A stretch of DNA of 17,089 bases from an uncultured Erysipelotrichaceae bacterium. Lineage in GTDB: Bacteria > Bacillota_I > Bacilli_A > Erysipelotrichales > Erysipelotrichaceae. Location: NCBI GenBank assembly GCA_902784015.1, contig CACZTC010000122.1:1-17089 (forward strand), read 5' to 3'. Below, one piece after another: positions 1 through 7,649 of this stretch (position 1 is its first letter; every line of letters starts with the position of its first letter). Both the position numbers and the translations under genes were made by a program. Below the pieces are notes generated by a model. It worked only from the letters and a program-made list of their open reading frames with translations. It did no database searches and was not told where the DNA came from.

Positions 1-480
1 ACGGAAATAAAAGGGATTAGTAAAGTTAAAGCTTTAGAATTATTAGTCCCTTTTGAAATAGCTAGAAGAAGAAATGCGGAAGAAGTTATAGAGACAACTT
101 ATTTAGATGGACCAGAGAAAATAGTTAATTGGTTAAAAAGTGAAATAGGTTTAGAAACACAAGAGCATTTTGTGGTTATCTTTTTAGATAATGCATATCA
201 TATTATGAGTTATAAATGTTTATTCATTGGCACAAGTAATGTTAGCCTTGTTTTTCCTCGTGATATTTTAAAAGAAGCTATTATTCTAGGAAGTACACAA
301 TTGATCCTTGCTCATAATCATCCAAGTGGCAATTTAGAGCCAAGTAAAGCTGATTTAAATATAACGCAAAAAATAATTGAAGCTGCAAAATTAGTAGATA
401 TTAGAGTTATAGATCATATTATTGTAGCTAAAAATGATTATTTAAGTTTTTCCCGTGAGCAATTAATAAATAACGACTAG
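1..480 (+). CDS. radC: RadC family JAMM/MPN+ protein, C-terminal part
   Basis: The reading frame is open from base 1, so the N-terminus lies upstream of the window; 159 residues are visible. It opens inside a helix-hairpin-helix-like stretch (KGISKVKALELL) and continues into the RadC-type MPN+/JAB1 domain. The metal-site signature is complete: H105, H107, S115 and D118 of the visible fragment, in the form HNHPSG then PSKAD. This is the family's HxH-x7-S-xx-D zinc site. RadC proteins were once linked to DNA repair, but their biochemical role is unresolved; the fold is that of a metal-dependent isopeptidase or hydrolase. The gene ends in TAG 21 nt before the next start, with no terminator between. 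A GTG at 172 is in frame but internal to the domain, so it is not the true start. Confidence 0.93.
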   Translation, partial: TEIKGISKVKALELLVPFEIARRRNAEEVIETTYLDGPEKIVNWLKSEIGLETQEHFVVIFLDNAYHIMSYKCLFIGTSNVSLVFPRDILKEAIILGSTQLILAHNHPSGNLEPSKADLNITQKIIEAAKLVDIRVIDHIIVAKNDYLSFSREQLINND

Positions 481-488
481 GGCTGTTG

Positions 489-494
489 TATAAT
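489..494 (+). promoter_or_regulatory. Putative -10 box giving a leaderless transcript
   Basis: A perfect TATAAT lies 7 nt before the ATG at 502. With normal -10 to +1 spacing, transcription would begin at 501-502, on the start codon itself. No Shine-Dalgarno sequence precedes that ATG, which fits leaderless initiation. No convincing -35 hexamer is seen, so the call rests on the -10 alone. Confidence 0.4.
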
Positions 495-501
495 TAATAT
501 A

Positions 502-1512
502 ATGTTTATTAAAAGAATGCTTAATAGAATACAGCACTTAACTATTATTTTTATTGTGTTTGCTTTAGTAATATTTAATAGTTCTTGTTATAGCTTAAGA
601 AGTGGTTTTTTATATACAGTTTATCCAATTGAATTCATGATTGAATATATTGGTGGAACGTCTATTCAAAAGGCTTCAATTCAAAATAATGTTGTTATAC
701 AAAGTGCTAATGTTGTTGAAGATGTAGATAAATTATTAAATTCATCTTCTGTATTTTTCCATATTGGTGATTTGGAACCATATTATACTGTTAGCTTAAA
801 TCGTATAAAAGAATCACAAATAAAAGATATAGATTTATCTACGATGAATACAATATATCGCTTTAAAAGATATACAAAAATAAATAATGATGAGGGGATA
901 TCTTTTATTGAGGGACCCTATTATGAGGGTGAAGCTTTTAATAATATAGATGTTGATCAATTTGATTTATATTTATGGATGGATCCTATTGTGATGATAT
1001 CTATGGCTAGAATTATTTATAATGAGCTAGTTCAATATAATCCAGCTGAAGAAATAAATATGAAAGCTAATTTAGCGCAATTAGAAAAAGAATTAATCAA
1101 TCTAGATGCTCATTATCAATCATTAGCTGCTTCAATGAATAATAATGATGAAGAGATCAAATTTGTATCTGTAACGCCAAGCTTTGGTTCTTGGCAAAAA
1201 GCTTATGGAATTGGTGTTTATCCAATTGTTTTATCTAAATTTGAGGTCTTACCTAATGATGCACAAAAAGAAGCAATTAAAGCTCGTATATTAGAAGATG
1301 AAGTTGAATATATTGTTTATGAACCTAATATGGATAATGATATGATTCAATTATTTTATGAATTTGAAGAAGAATTGAATTTAAAACGAGTAGAATTAAA
1401 TAATATATCTAGTTTGACTGAGAATGAATATTCTTTAGGTAAAGATTATTTATCTTTAATGTATGAGAATCTTCAAGTCTTAGAAACTATGAAAACAAAA
1501 CGAGGAGAATAA
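502..1512 (+). CDS. ZnuA-like (cluster 9 substrate-binding fold) lipoprotein lacking metal ligands
   Basis: The 336-residue protein begins with a basic, hydrophobic signal segment (about residues 5-28) ending at Cys29 in FNSSC, a loose lipobox, so it is probably a membrane-anchored lipoprotein. The body follows the ZnuA/PsaA solute-binding plan. YPIEFMIEYIGG (41-52) matches the family's first strand, DLYLWMDP (155-162) matches the DPHxWLDP motif, FVSVTPSFGSW matches the second-lobe TxHxAFxY motif, YEP (273-275) matches the acidic-ligand region, and DYLSLMYENL (315-324) matches the closing helix. The expected metal-binding histidines are absent; Tyr157 stands where the DPH histidine should be. 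No permease or ATPase gene is adjacent. There is no ribosome binding site; an alternative start is ATG 517. The stop lies 1 nt before polA and the polA ribosome binding site lies inside this gene, so the two are coupled. The ligand or role is unknown. Confidence 0.72.
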   Translation: MFIKRMLNRIQHLTIIFIVFALVIFNSSCYSLRSGFLYTVYPIEFMIEYIGGTSIQKASIQNNVVIQSANVVEDVDKLLNSSSVFFHIGDLEPYYTVSLNRIKESQIKDIDLSTMNTIYRFKRYTKINNDEGISFIEGPYYEGEAFNNIDVDQFDLYLWMDPIVMISMARIIYNELVQYNPAEEINMKANLAQLEKELINLDAHYQSLAASMNNNDEEIKFVSVTPSFGSWQKAYGIGVYPIVLSKFEVLPNDAQKEAIKARILEDEVEYIVYEPNMDNDMIQLFYEFEEELNLKRVELNNISSLTENEYSLGKDYLSLMYENLQVLETMKTKRGE

Positions 1513-1513
1513 T

Positions 1514-4117
1514 ATGAAAAGATTATTATTAGTTGATGGTAATTCGATGATATTTAGAGCTTATTATGCTACTGCATATGGCCAAAAAATGACTAGTAGT
1601 AGTGGTTTACCAACTAATGCAGTATATGGCTTTATCAATATGCTTCAAAAGGCTATTGATGAAGTAAATCCTGAAGCAGTTATGGTAGCTTTCGATGCTG
1701 GTAAGCATACTTTTAGACATGAATTATATCCTGATTATAAAGGTGGCAGACAAGAAACACCTGAAGATTTAATCCCTCAATTTAAGTTAGTCAGAGATAT
1801 GTTAGATGCGATGAATATTAAATGGATGGAAAGAAAAGATATTGAAGCTGATGATTTAATTGGAACTACCGCCACCATCAATAATAAATATGAAACACAT
1901 ATATTAACTAGTGATAGAGATATGTTACAGCTCATTGATGATCATACTCATGTTTTATTAATGAGAAAAGGTATATCCGAAATGGCTGATATGACACAAG
2001 ATGCTTTAGAGGAAGAATTAGGTATAAATAGTAATCAAATCATTGATATGAAGGGTTTAATGGGCGATAAAAGCGATAATATACCAGGTATTGCAGGAGT
2101 TGGTGAGAAAACAGCTATTAAATTACTTCAGGAATATGGAAGCCTTGAGAATATTTTAGAACATACAGATGAATTAAAAGGTGCTTTACAAAAGAAAATC
2201 ATTGACGGTAAAGAATTAGCTATATTATCAAAACAATTAGCGACGATAAAAAGAGATGTTGATTTAGATTTTACAATTGAAGAATTAGATTATAAGCCAG
2301 ATTATAAAAATCTTATTACTTTCTTACAATCTTTAGATATGAAATCTTTATCTAAAAAATATATGGCTTATATAGAAGATGACATAGAAGAAACAAAAGT
2401 TATTAATCATTATTCATATACAAAAGAAATATCTCTTGATAAGTTTAAAGAAGGAGCTGCTATATTTGTGAATGATGATAGAAATCATTATCTAGATGCT
2501 AATATTAATGGCATAGCTATTGCTAATGATACTGAAGCTTATTATATAAAAATAGAAGATATCAAAAATAATATAGAATTATTAAATTATTTAAAAGATG
2601 AAAAGATTATTAAAATTGGCTTTGATATAAAAAGAAATTATCACTGTTTTGAGAATGAAGGTATTGAAGTGGCATTTAGTGATGATGCAATGATTTTAGC
2701 GACACTAATAGATTCCACTTTAACAAGTAATGAAAAAATAAATAATAAATATGATTTGTATTTATCTGCTAATTATGAAGATGTTTATGGTAAAACTAAT
2801 AAACCTATTCTATTAATTGAAGAAGATAAAGAATGTGCATATGGAATAGAGAATGCAAAAAATATATATAGTATTTATCGCGATAGTATAGATAAAATTG
2901 AAGAATATGAAATGACTAAATTATATAGAGATGTAGAATTACCTTTATCTAAGATATTATTTGCGATGGAAAATGAAGGTATTAGATGTGATGAAAATGT
3001 TTTAGATTCTATCGCTAATGATACATATCAAAAGATGGAAAGTGAACAAGAGGAAATATATAAACAAGCAGGCCATGAATTCAATATTAATTCTCCTAAG
3101 CAGCTTGGCGAAGTTCTCTTTGATGAATTAAATTTACCAACAGATAAAAAAAGAAGTACTAGCGCGGATAGATTAGAGAAATTAGAAGGTTATCATCCAA
3201 TTATTGAACATATACTTATATATCGTAAATTAACAAAACTATATAGTACATATGCTGAAGGCTTAAAGAAATATATATGTAAAGATGGTAAGATCCATAC
3301 AATATATAATCAGTGCGCTACTCAAACTGGTAGATTATCATCTAGTGATCCTAATTTACAGAATATATCAGTTCGTGATGAACAAGGTAGAGAAATAAGA
3401 AAAGCTTTCTTGCCAGAAGAAGGCTCTGTATTAATCAGTAGTGATTATCATCAAGTAGAATTACGTATTATCGCAGATATGGCTAATGAGAAATCATTAA
3501 TAAAAGCTTTTAAAGATGGTATTGATATTCATACAAAAACTGCCATGGATGTATTTGGTAAAAAAGAAGATGAAGTTACAAGTGCGGATAGAAGAAAGGC
3601 TAAAGCAGTAAATTTTGGAATTGTTTATGGTATAAGTGATTTTGGTTTAGCTGAACAAATTGGTACTACTAGATGGGAAGCAAAAGAATTTATTGATGCT
3701 TATTATAAAGCTTATCCTGGCATAAAGACTTATATGGATTCAGTTATAGATTTCTGTGAGAAAAATGGCTATGTATTAACATTATTAAATCGTCGCAGAG
3801 CCATCCCAGAAATCCATGATAAGAATTATGCGATTAGAGAATTTGGTAAAAGAGCAGCTATGAATGCACCAATTCAAGGTACTGCTGCTGATTTAATCAA
3901 ATTAGCTATGATTGATATCGATAAAGAGATGAAAAAAGCTAAAGTGAAAAGTAAAATGATATTACAGGTTCATGATGAATTAATCTTCAATGTTTTAGAA
4001 GATGAAATCGAAATCATGAAAAAGATTATAAATAAAGGAATGGAGTCAGCAATGTCATTAAAAGTACCATTAACATCTGAATGCGCAATTGGCTCTTCTT
4101 GGTATGAGGCTAAATAA
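1514..4117 (+). CDS. polA: DNA polymerase I (5' nuclease plus polymerase, 3'-5' exonuclease degenerate)
   Basis: This 867-residue family A polymerase fills gaps and removes RNA primers. The 5' nuclease domain (about 1-290) has D8, EADD (111-114), SDRD (133-136) and GDKSDNIPG (184-192) followed by a helix-hairpin-helix. The middle domain (about 300-460) keeps the exonuclease fold, but no DxE metal motif is seen where DTET would stand, so proofreading is probably lost, as in Bacillus and Thermus enzymes. The polymerase domain carries motif A (D644), the O-helix R693/K697/F701 in KAVNFGIVYG, and motif C HDE with D821. Motif A reads DYHQVELR, with His646 where most family members have serine. GGAGA (1504-1508) serves as the ribosome binding site inside the upstream gene. 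Its TAA overlaps the mutM ATG by one base. Confidence 0.97.
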   Translation: MKRLLLVDGNSMIFRAYYATAYGQKMTSSSGLPTNAVYGFINMLQKAIDEVNPEAVMVAFDAGKHTFRHELYPDYKGGRQETPEDLIPQFKLVRDMLDAMNIKWMERKDIEADDLIGTTATINNKYETHILTSDRDMLQLIDDHTHVLLMRKGISEMADMTQDALEEELGINSNQIIDMKGLMGDKSDNIPGIAGVGEKTAIKLLQEYGSLENILEHTDELKGALQKKIIDGKELAILSKQLATIKRDVDLDFTIEELDYKPDYKNLITFLQSLDMKSLSKKYMAYIEDDIEETKVINHYSYTKEISLDKFKEGAAIFVNDDRNHYLDANINGIAIANDTEAYYIKIEDIKNNIELLNYLKDEKIIKIGFDIKRNYHCFENEGIEVAFSDDAMILATLIDSTLTSNEKINNKYDLYLSANYEDVYGKTNKPILLIEEDKECAYGIENAKNIYSIYRDSIDKIEEYEMTKLYRDVELPLSKILFAMENEGIRCDENVLDSIANDTYQKMESEQEEIYKQAGHEFNINSPKQLGEVLFDELNLPTDKKRSTSADRLEKLEGYHPIIEHILIYRKLTKLYSTYAEGLKKYICKDGKIHTIYNQCATQTGRLSSSDPNLQNISVRDEQGREIRKAFLPEEGSVLISSDYHQVELRIIADMANEKSLIKAFKDGIDIHTKTAMDVFGKKEDEVTSADRRKAKAVNFGIVYGISDFGLAEQIGTTRWEAKEFIDAYYKAYPGIKTYMDSVIDFCEKNGYVLTLLNRRRAIPEIHDKNYAIREFGKRAAMNAPIQGTAADLIKLAMIDIDKEMKKAKVKSKMILQVHDELIFNVLEDEIEIMKKIINKGMESAMSLKVPLTSECAIGSSWYEAK

Positions 4118-4923
4118 TGCCAGAATTACCAGAAGTAGAAACAGTCGTACGCACCCTAGAAAAAAAGCTCAAGAATAAAAGAATTGAAAAAGTTGAAATA
4201 CTTTATGAGCCAATTATTAGTGGTGATGTCAAATCTTTCAAAAGGAAACTAAAAGGGGAACATTTTAGGTCATTTAAGCGTCGTGGTAAGTTTTTATTAT
4301 TCTATATGGATAATGTTTTATTAGTCTCGCATTTACGCATGGAAGGTAAATATTATATTCAAGATAAAAAAGAGCCTCGAGATAAGCATATGCATGTTAT
4401 TTTCCATTTAGATAATAATAAAGAATTAAGATATCGTGATACAAGAAAATTTGGACGTATGGAAATATGTGCTTTAGATACAGATATAGACACTTTTCAT
4501 GATTTGGGTTATGAACCTTGGGATGATAGATTAGATATTTCATATGTTTATAATCATTGTAAGAAAAGAAATATTCCAATTAAATCTGTTCTTTTAGATC
4601 AACATTTTATCGCAGGTATAGGAAATATATATGCTGATGAAATCTTATTCGCATGTAAGATTAGACCAGAGCGCATAGCTAATAAGATTACTAAAAAAGA
4701 TGCACAAAATATTATTGATGAAACTAGAAGGATATTAGCTGAGGCAATTGAGGCAGGCGGTACAACTATTAGAAGCTATACATCAAGCCTTGGTGTTTCA
4801 GGTAGATTTCAATTATCATGTATGGTTCATACAAAAGATATATGTCAAAAATGTAATAGTAAAATTATTGTGAAATGGATAGGTGGTAGATCAAGTTATT
4901 ACTGCCCTAAGTGTCAAAAATGA
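4117..4923 (+). CDS. mutM: Formamidopyrimidine-DNA glycosylase (Fpg/MutM)
   Basis: This 268-residue bifunctional glycosylase/AP lyase excises 8-oxoguanine and formamidopyrimidines. The N-terminus MPELPEVETV supplies the catalytic proline (exposed after Met removal) and Glu3. Lys58 in RRGK is the conserved minor-groove lysine. HFIAGIGNIYADEILF is the helix-two-turn-helix element with its DNA-binding asparagine. The C-terminal zinc finger is intact: C243-x2-C246-x16-C263-x2-C266, with R258 in the beta-hairpin (GGRSSYY). The length is normal. The start codon shares its first A with the polA stop (TAATG), and its own TGA lies within the ATGA start of coaE, so translation is coupled on both sides. 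Following polA is the common Firmicutes arrangement. Confidence 0.97.
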   Translation: MPELPEVETVVRTLEKKLKNKRIEKVEILYEPIISGDVKSFKRKLKGEHFRSFKRRGKFLLFYMDNVLLVSHLRMEGKYYIQDKKEPRDKHMHVIFHLDNNKELRYRDTRKFGRMEICALDTDIDTFHDLGYEPWDDRLDISYVYNHCKKRNIPIKSVLLDQHFIAGIGNIYADEILFACKIRPERIANKITKKDAQNIIDETRRILAEAIEAGGTTIRSYTSSLGVSGRFQLSCMVHTKDICQKCNSKIIVKWIGGRSSYYCPKCQK

Positions 4924-5510
4924 TAAAGATTGGATTAACAGGAACTATAGCTAGTGGAAAGAGTAAAGTAAGTGAGCTATTTAGAAAAGAAGGAATAGCT
5001 GTTTTTGATAGTGATAAATATGCCAAAACAATATATGAAAAAGATTCACCATATTTATCTAATATTATTGATTTATTAGGAAAAGACATTATTGTTGATA
5101 GTAGAATTAATTATCAAAAGATAAGTCAAATAATATTTAATGATGAAGCTAAAAGACTTAGTTTAAATAATATTATTCATCCTTATGTAAAAGAAGGTAT
5201 AAAAGAATTCTTTAAAATACATAAAAAAGATGAAATAGTATGTGCAGAAGTACCATTATTATTTGAAGCAAAATATGAAAAGCTATTTGATGATATTATA
5301 GTTATTACTTGTAAAAAGAATATTGCGATAAAGAGAATGATGAAAGATAGAGGTTATAGTAAAGAAGAAGCTATTAAAAGATATGATAGCCAAATAAATA
5401 ATAATATACAGATGTTAAAAGCGGATTATGTAATATATAATGATACCACTGTTAATTATTTAAAAAGTGAAGTTTTAAGTTTATTAGAGGATATAAAAAG
5501 TGAAAATTAA
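4920..5510 (+). CDS. coaE: Dephospho-CoA kinase
   Basis: CoaE phosphorylates the 3'-hydroxyl of dephospho-CoA with ATP, the last step of coenzyme A synthesis. With the ATG at 4920 it has 196 residues and begins MIKIGLTGTIASGKS, the family's usual N-terminus; the P-loop is G8 to S15 with Lys14 and Ser15. FDSDKYAK and the later LLFEAKYEKLFD and RMMKDRGYSKEEA segments match the CoA-binding and lid regions. I chose ATG 4920 over the in-frame GTG at 4911 because it gives the classic 4-nt ATGA overlap with mutM and the expected first residue; the GTG would add three residues. The preceding step, CoaD, is encoded at 16458-16928 in this window. The 3' end overlaps the dnaB start by 11 nt. Confidence 0.95.
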   Translation: MIKIGLTGTIASGKSKVSELFRKEGIAVFDSDKYAKTIYEKDSPYLSNIIDLLGKDIIVDSRINYQKISQIIFNDEAKRLSLNNIIHPYVKEGIKEFFKIHKKDEIVCAEVPLLFEAKYEKLFDDIIVITCKKNIAIKRMMKDRGYSKEEAIKRYDSQINNNIQMLKADYVIYNDTTVNYLKSEVLSLLEDIKSEN

Positions 5511-6687
5511 AGCTAAAGATGTATATCGTGTAGAATGCCAACATAGTATTGATAGTAATTCATTACAGGTATTAATAAATCTATATCAACCATTAATACA
5601 AGCTAATGGCATTTTATTATATTTAACGCTTCTATCAGAAAGTAAAAAATATACTTTAGAATCATTTTCTAAAATATTATCGATAACTAATATGGATTTA
5701 AATGAATTTGATAGAGCCTGCGCTAAATTAGAGGAATATATGTTAATGAGAACATATTATAAACAAGGTGATAATCGTGATACTTATCTATTTGTTTTAC
5801 ATCGTCCTCTTAATGCGAAAGATTTTATTACTACAAATATTTATATGTCACGCTTAAGAAGCGCGATAGGACAAAAAATGTGTGATATTATAACGACTGA
5901 TTTATTATCTGGTAATATTAGTACCTCAGAATATGAAGATATCACCAGAAAGATTAGACATCGTAAAGAAGAAGAATTTGATAATTCTATCTCTTATACA
6001 ACAATTCAACCAAAATATGTCTTTAATGAAGAAGATGAAACAATCGAATTTGATTATGAGAAATTTATATCTACAACATCTTCTTTAGTATTTCCTGTTG
6101 AATTAAGAACGAAAGATAATATGAATTTAATAGGTAAATTAGCTACTGTACATGGTTTATCAGTAGATCGTATGCGCATATTAGTTAGTAAATGCACTAA
6201 TTTAGAAACACTTGAATTTGATAATGAAAAATTAAAAGTTTTAGCTAAAAAATGTGAACCAGATATTACTAAGAGTAATGATATTTATAATTTACCGCCA
6301 GTCTCTTTCCTTCAAAGTAAACAAAAAGGAGCAGAAGTATCTTTAGCAGATAAGAAGATATTAGAAAAATTAAGTATCGATATGCATTTTAATAATCCCG
6401 TTATTAATATTTTAATTGAGCATATATTAAATATTAGTGATAATAGATTGAATCCACAATTTGTATATAAAGTAGCAGGTGAGTGGGCTAGAGATGGTGT
6501 TAGTAATAAAGAAGAAGCAATAGTGGAAACACAAAAGGAAATAGCGCAAAGGAAATATACTAAACCAAGAAAGAAAATGGATTTACCTGATTATATAGCT
6601 AATCAAAAAGAAGGAAAATATGAAGAGAGCACTAAGCTAACAAAAGAAGAAGCAGAAAAATTGAAGGCGAAGGTTAAAAATAAATGA
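5500..6687 (+). CDS. dnaB: Replication initiation and membrane attachment protein DnaB (Firmicutes type)
   Basis: The 395-residue protein is the Bacillus-type DnaB helicase co-loader (not the E. coli DnaB helicase), which acts with DnaD and DnaI to load the replicative helicase at oriC and in PriA-dependent restart. The N-terminal winged-helix region contains NLYQPLIQANGILLYLTL, a recognisable family block. The C-terminal part (about residues 285-345) resembles the DnaD-like DDBH2 module, with YKVAGEW followed by a lysine/glutamate-rich tail. It is shorter than the roughly 470-residue B. subtilis protein. Translation starts at GTG 5500 within the coaE 3' end, preceded by AGAGG at 5486-5490 (9-nt spacing). 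It ends in the ATGA overlap that starts dnaI. Many Firmicutes have nrdR before dnaB; it is absent here. Confidence 0.9.
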   Translation: MKIKAKDVYRVECQHSIDSNSLQVLINLYQPLIQANGILLYLTLLSESKKYTLESFSKILSITNMDLNEFDRACAKLEEYMLMRTYYKQGDNRDTYLFVLHRPLNAKDFITTNIYMSRLRSAIGQKMCDIITTDLLSGNISTSEYEDITRKIRHRKEEEFDNSISYTTIQPKYVFNEEDETIEFDYEKFISTTSSLVFPVELRTKDNMNLIGKLATVHGLSVDRMRILVSKCTNLETLEFDNEKLKVLAKKCEPDITKSNDIYNLPPVSFLQSKQKGAEVSLADKKILEKLSIDMHFNNPVINILIEHILNISDNRLNPQFVYKVAGEWARDGVSNKEEAIVETQKEIAQRKYTKPRKKMDLPDYIANQKEGKYEESTKLTKEEAEKLKAKVKNK

Positions 6688-7592
6688 AAAATATGAATTC
6701 TCTTAAATTTGAAATAGAGGCAGAATCATTCGATGATAAAACAAATGACTTAGTTAATGAACTAAAAACTAATAATATTCTTTTAAGATGTCTTAAAGCT
6801 AATCATATAGATGAAAGTGTAATAGAAAATAATGCTTGGATGTTAAAAGAATGGTTAGATGAAGTCAAAGTATGTGAGGCTTGTCTTTCTTTAGAATCTT
6901 GTAAACAAAAAAATAAAGGTTATTATCCTAATCTTAAAAATGATGAATTATTAAATGTTGTTTATCAACCTTGTAAAAAAGCAAGAGAATATAATGAGAA
7001 AACTAAACATCTTGATAATTATTTATTAAATGATTTACCTAAACATATGGAAAGTATTTCTTTTTCTGATATTGAATTGGTTGGTGAAGATAGGGCTTAT
7101 GGCGAAGCTTATAATAAATGTGTTGATGCTTCAAATGATAATAAAGGCTTATATATTTATGGCACCATGGGTTCAGGTAAAACTTATTTAGCAATATGTG
7201 CTGCAAATGAACATGCAAGAAATGGCGAAAAAGTTGCATTTATTCATTATCCTTCATTCTGTTTAAAAATGGCTAATAATGCTTTTAGTGATGAAAGCGA
7301 AGATATTATTAATAGTGCTATGAGGGCTAACTTTTTAGTTATTGATGATATAGGAGCGGAATCAGTAACAGAATATAATCGTGATCAAATATTATTACCG
7401 TTATTAAATCATCGCTATGAGAATAATAAATGTACATGGTTTACATCTAATGTGGATTTAGATAATTTATTAAAACATTTTACGACTTCAAGTAAAGGAC
7501 TAGAAGATGAAATGAAAGCTTTAAGGATATTGGAAAGAATAACCCATATGGCTGAAAGTATCTTACTAGCCACAAAAGATCGTCGTATATAA
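6684..7592 (+). CDS. dnaI: Helicase loader DnaI (primosomal AAA+ ATPase)
   Basis: DnaI is the AAA+ loader that places the hexameric replicative helicase on DNA. The 302-residue protein has an N-terminal helicase-binding domain with a zinc-site pattern C64-x2-C67-x5-C73, and a C-terminal AAA+ domain with Walker A GTMGSGKT (160-167), Walker B FLVIDD (217-222), a sensor-like TSN (254-256) and a late arginine-rich stretch (RILERI). In B. subtilis DnaI the fourth zinc ligand is, as I recall, a histidine eight residues after the third cysteine; here that place is Tyr81, and Cys97 may take over. The gene starts in a 4-nt ATGA overlap with dnaB, so stoichiometry with its partner is likely set by coupling; a second ATG (6693) is possible. 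No terminator is seen after it. Confidence 0.93.
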   Translation: MKNMNSLKFEIEAESFDDKTNDLVNELKTNNILLRCLKANHIDESVIENNAWMLKEWLDEVKVCEACLSLESCKQKNKGYYPNLKNDELLNVVYQPCKKAREYNEKTKHLDNYLLNDLPKHMESISFSDIELVGEDRAYGEAYNKCVDASNDNKGLYIYGTMGSGKTYLAICAANEHARNGEKVAFIHYPSFCLKMANNAFSDESEDIINSAMRANFLVIDDIGAESVTEYNRDQILLPLLNHRYENNKCTWFTSNVDLDNLLKHFTTSSKGLEDEMKALRILERITHMAESILLATKDRRI

Positions 7593-7621
7593 ATTATTGA
7601 ATAAATAGTATATCTATATTG

Positions 7622-7630
7622 TGTTAATAT
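7622..7630 (+). promoter_or_regulatory. Extended -10 promoter of pfkA-pyk
   Basis: TGTTAATAT has the TGN extension plus a TAATAT -10 hexamer (7625-7630). The predicted start of transcription, near 7637, falls in the AGGGAGG ribosome binding site (7636-7642), leaving a leader of only about 13 nt. TTGAAT at 7597-7602 is 22 nt away, too far for a standard -35. Confidence 0.45.
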
Positions 7631-7649
7631 ATTGCAGGGAGGCTTAATT

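Noticed and set aside
1..480. Truncated or frameshifted radC
   Set aside because: The frame is open from base 1 and the metal motif is intact; it is cut only by the window edge.
4397..4579. Minus-strand open frame opposite mutM, and similar ones at 4907-5089, 7039-7239, 8527-8742, 8749-8955, 9097-9294 and 16469-16684
   Set aside because: All lie inside strongly supported genes, have odd composition and no ribosome binding site; they are by-products of AT-rich coding sequence.
4911..4922. GTG at 4911 as the coaE start
   Set aside because: ATG 4920 gives the ATGA coupling overlap with mutM and the standard CoaE N-terminus.
7593..7630. Inverted repeat-like AT stretch after dnaI as a terminator
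   Set aside because: The possible stem is A/T only, mismatched and has no T-run; it is better explained as the pfkA promoter region.
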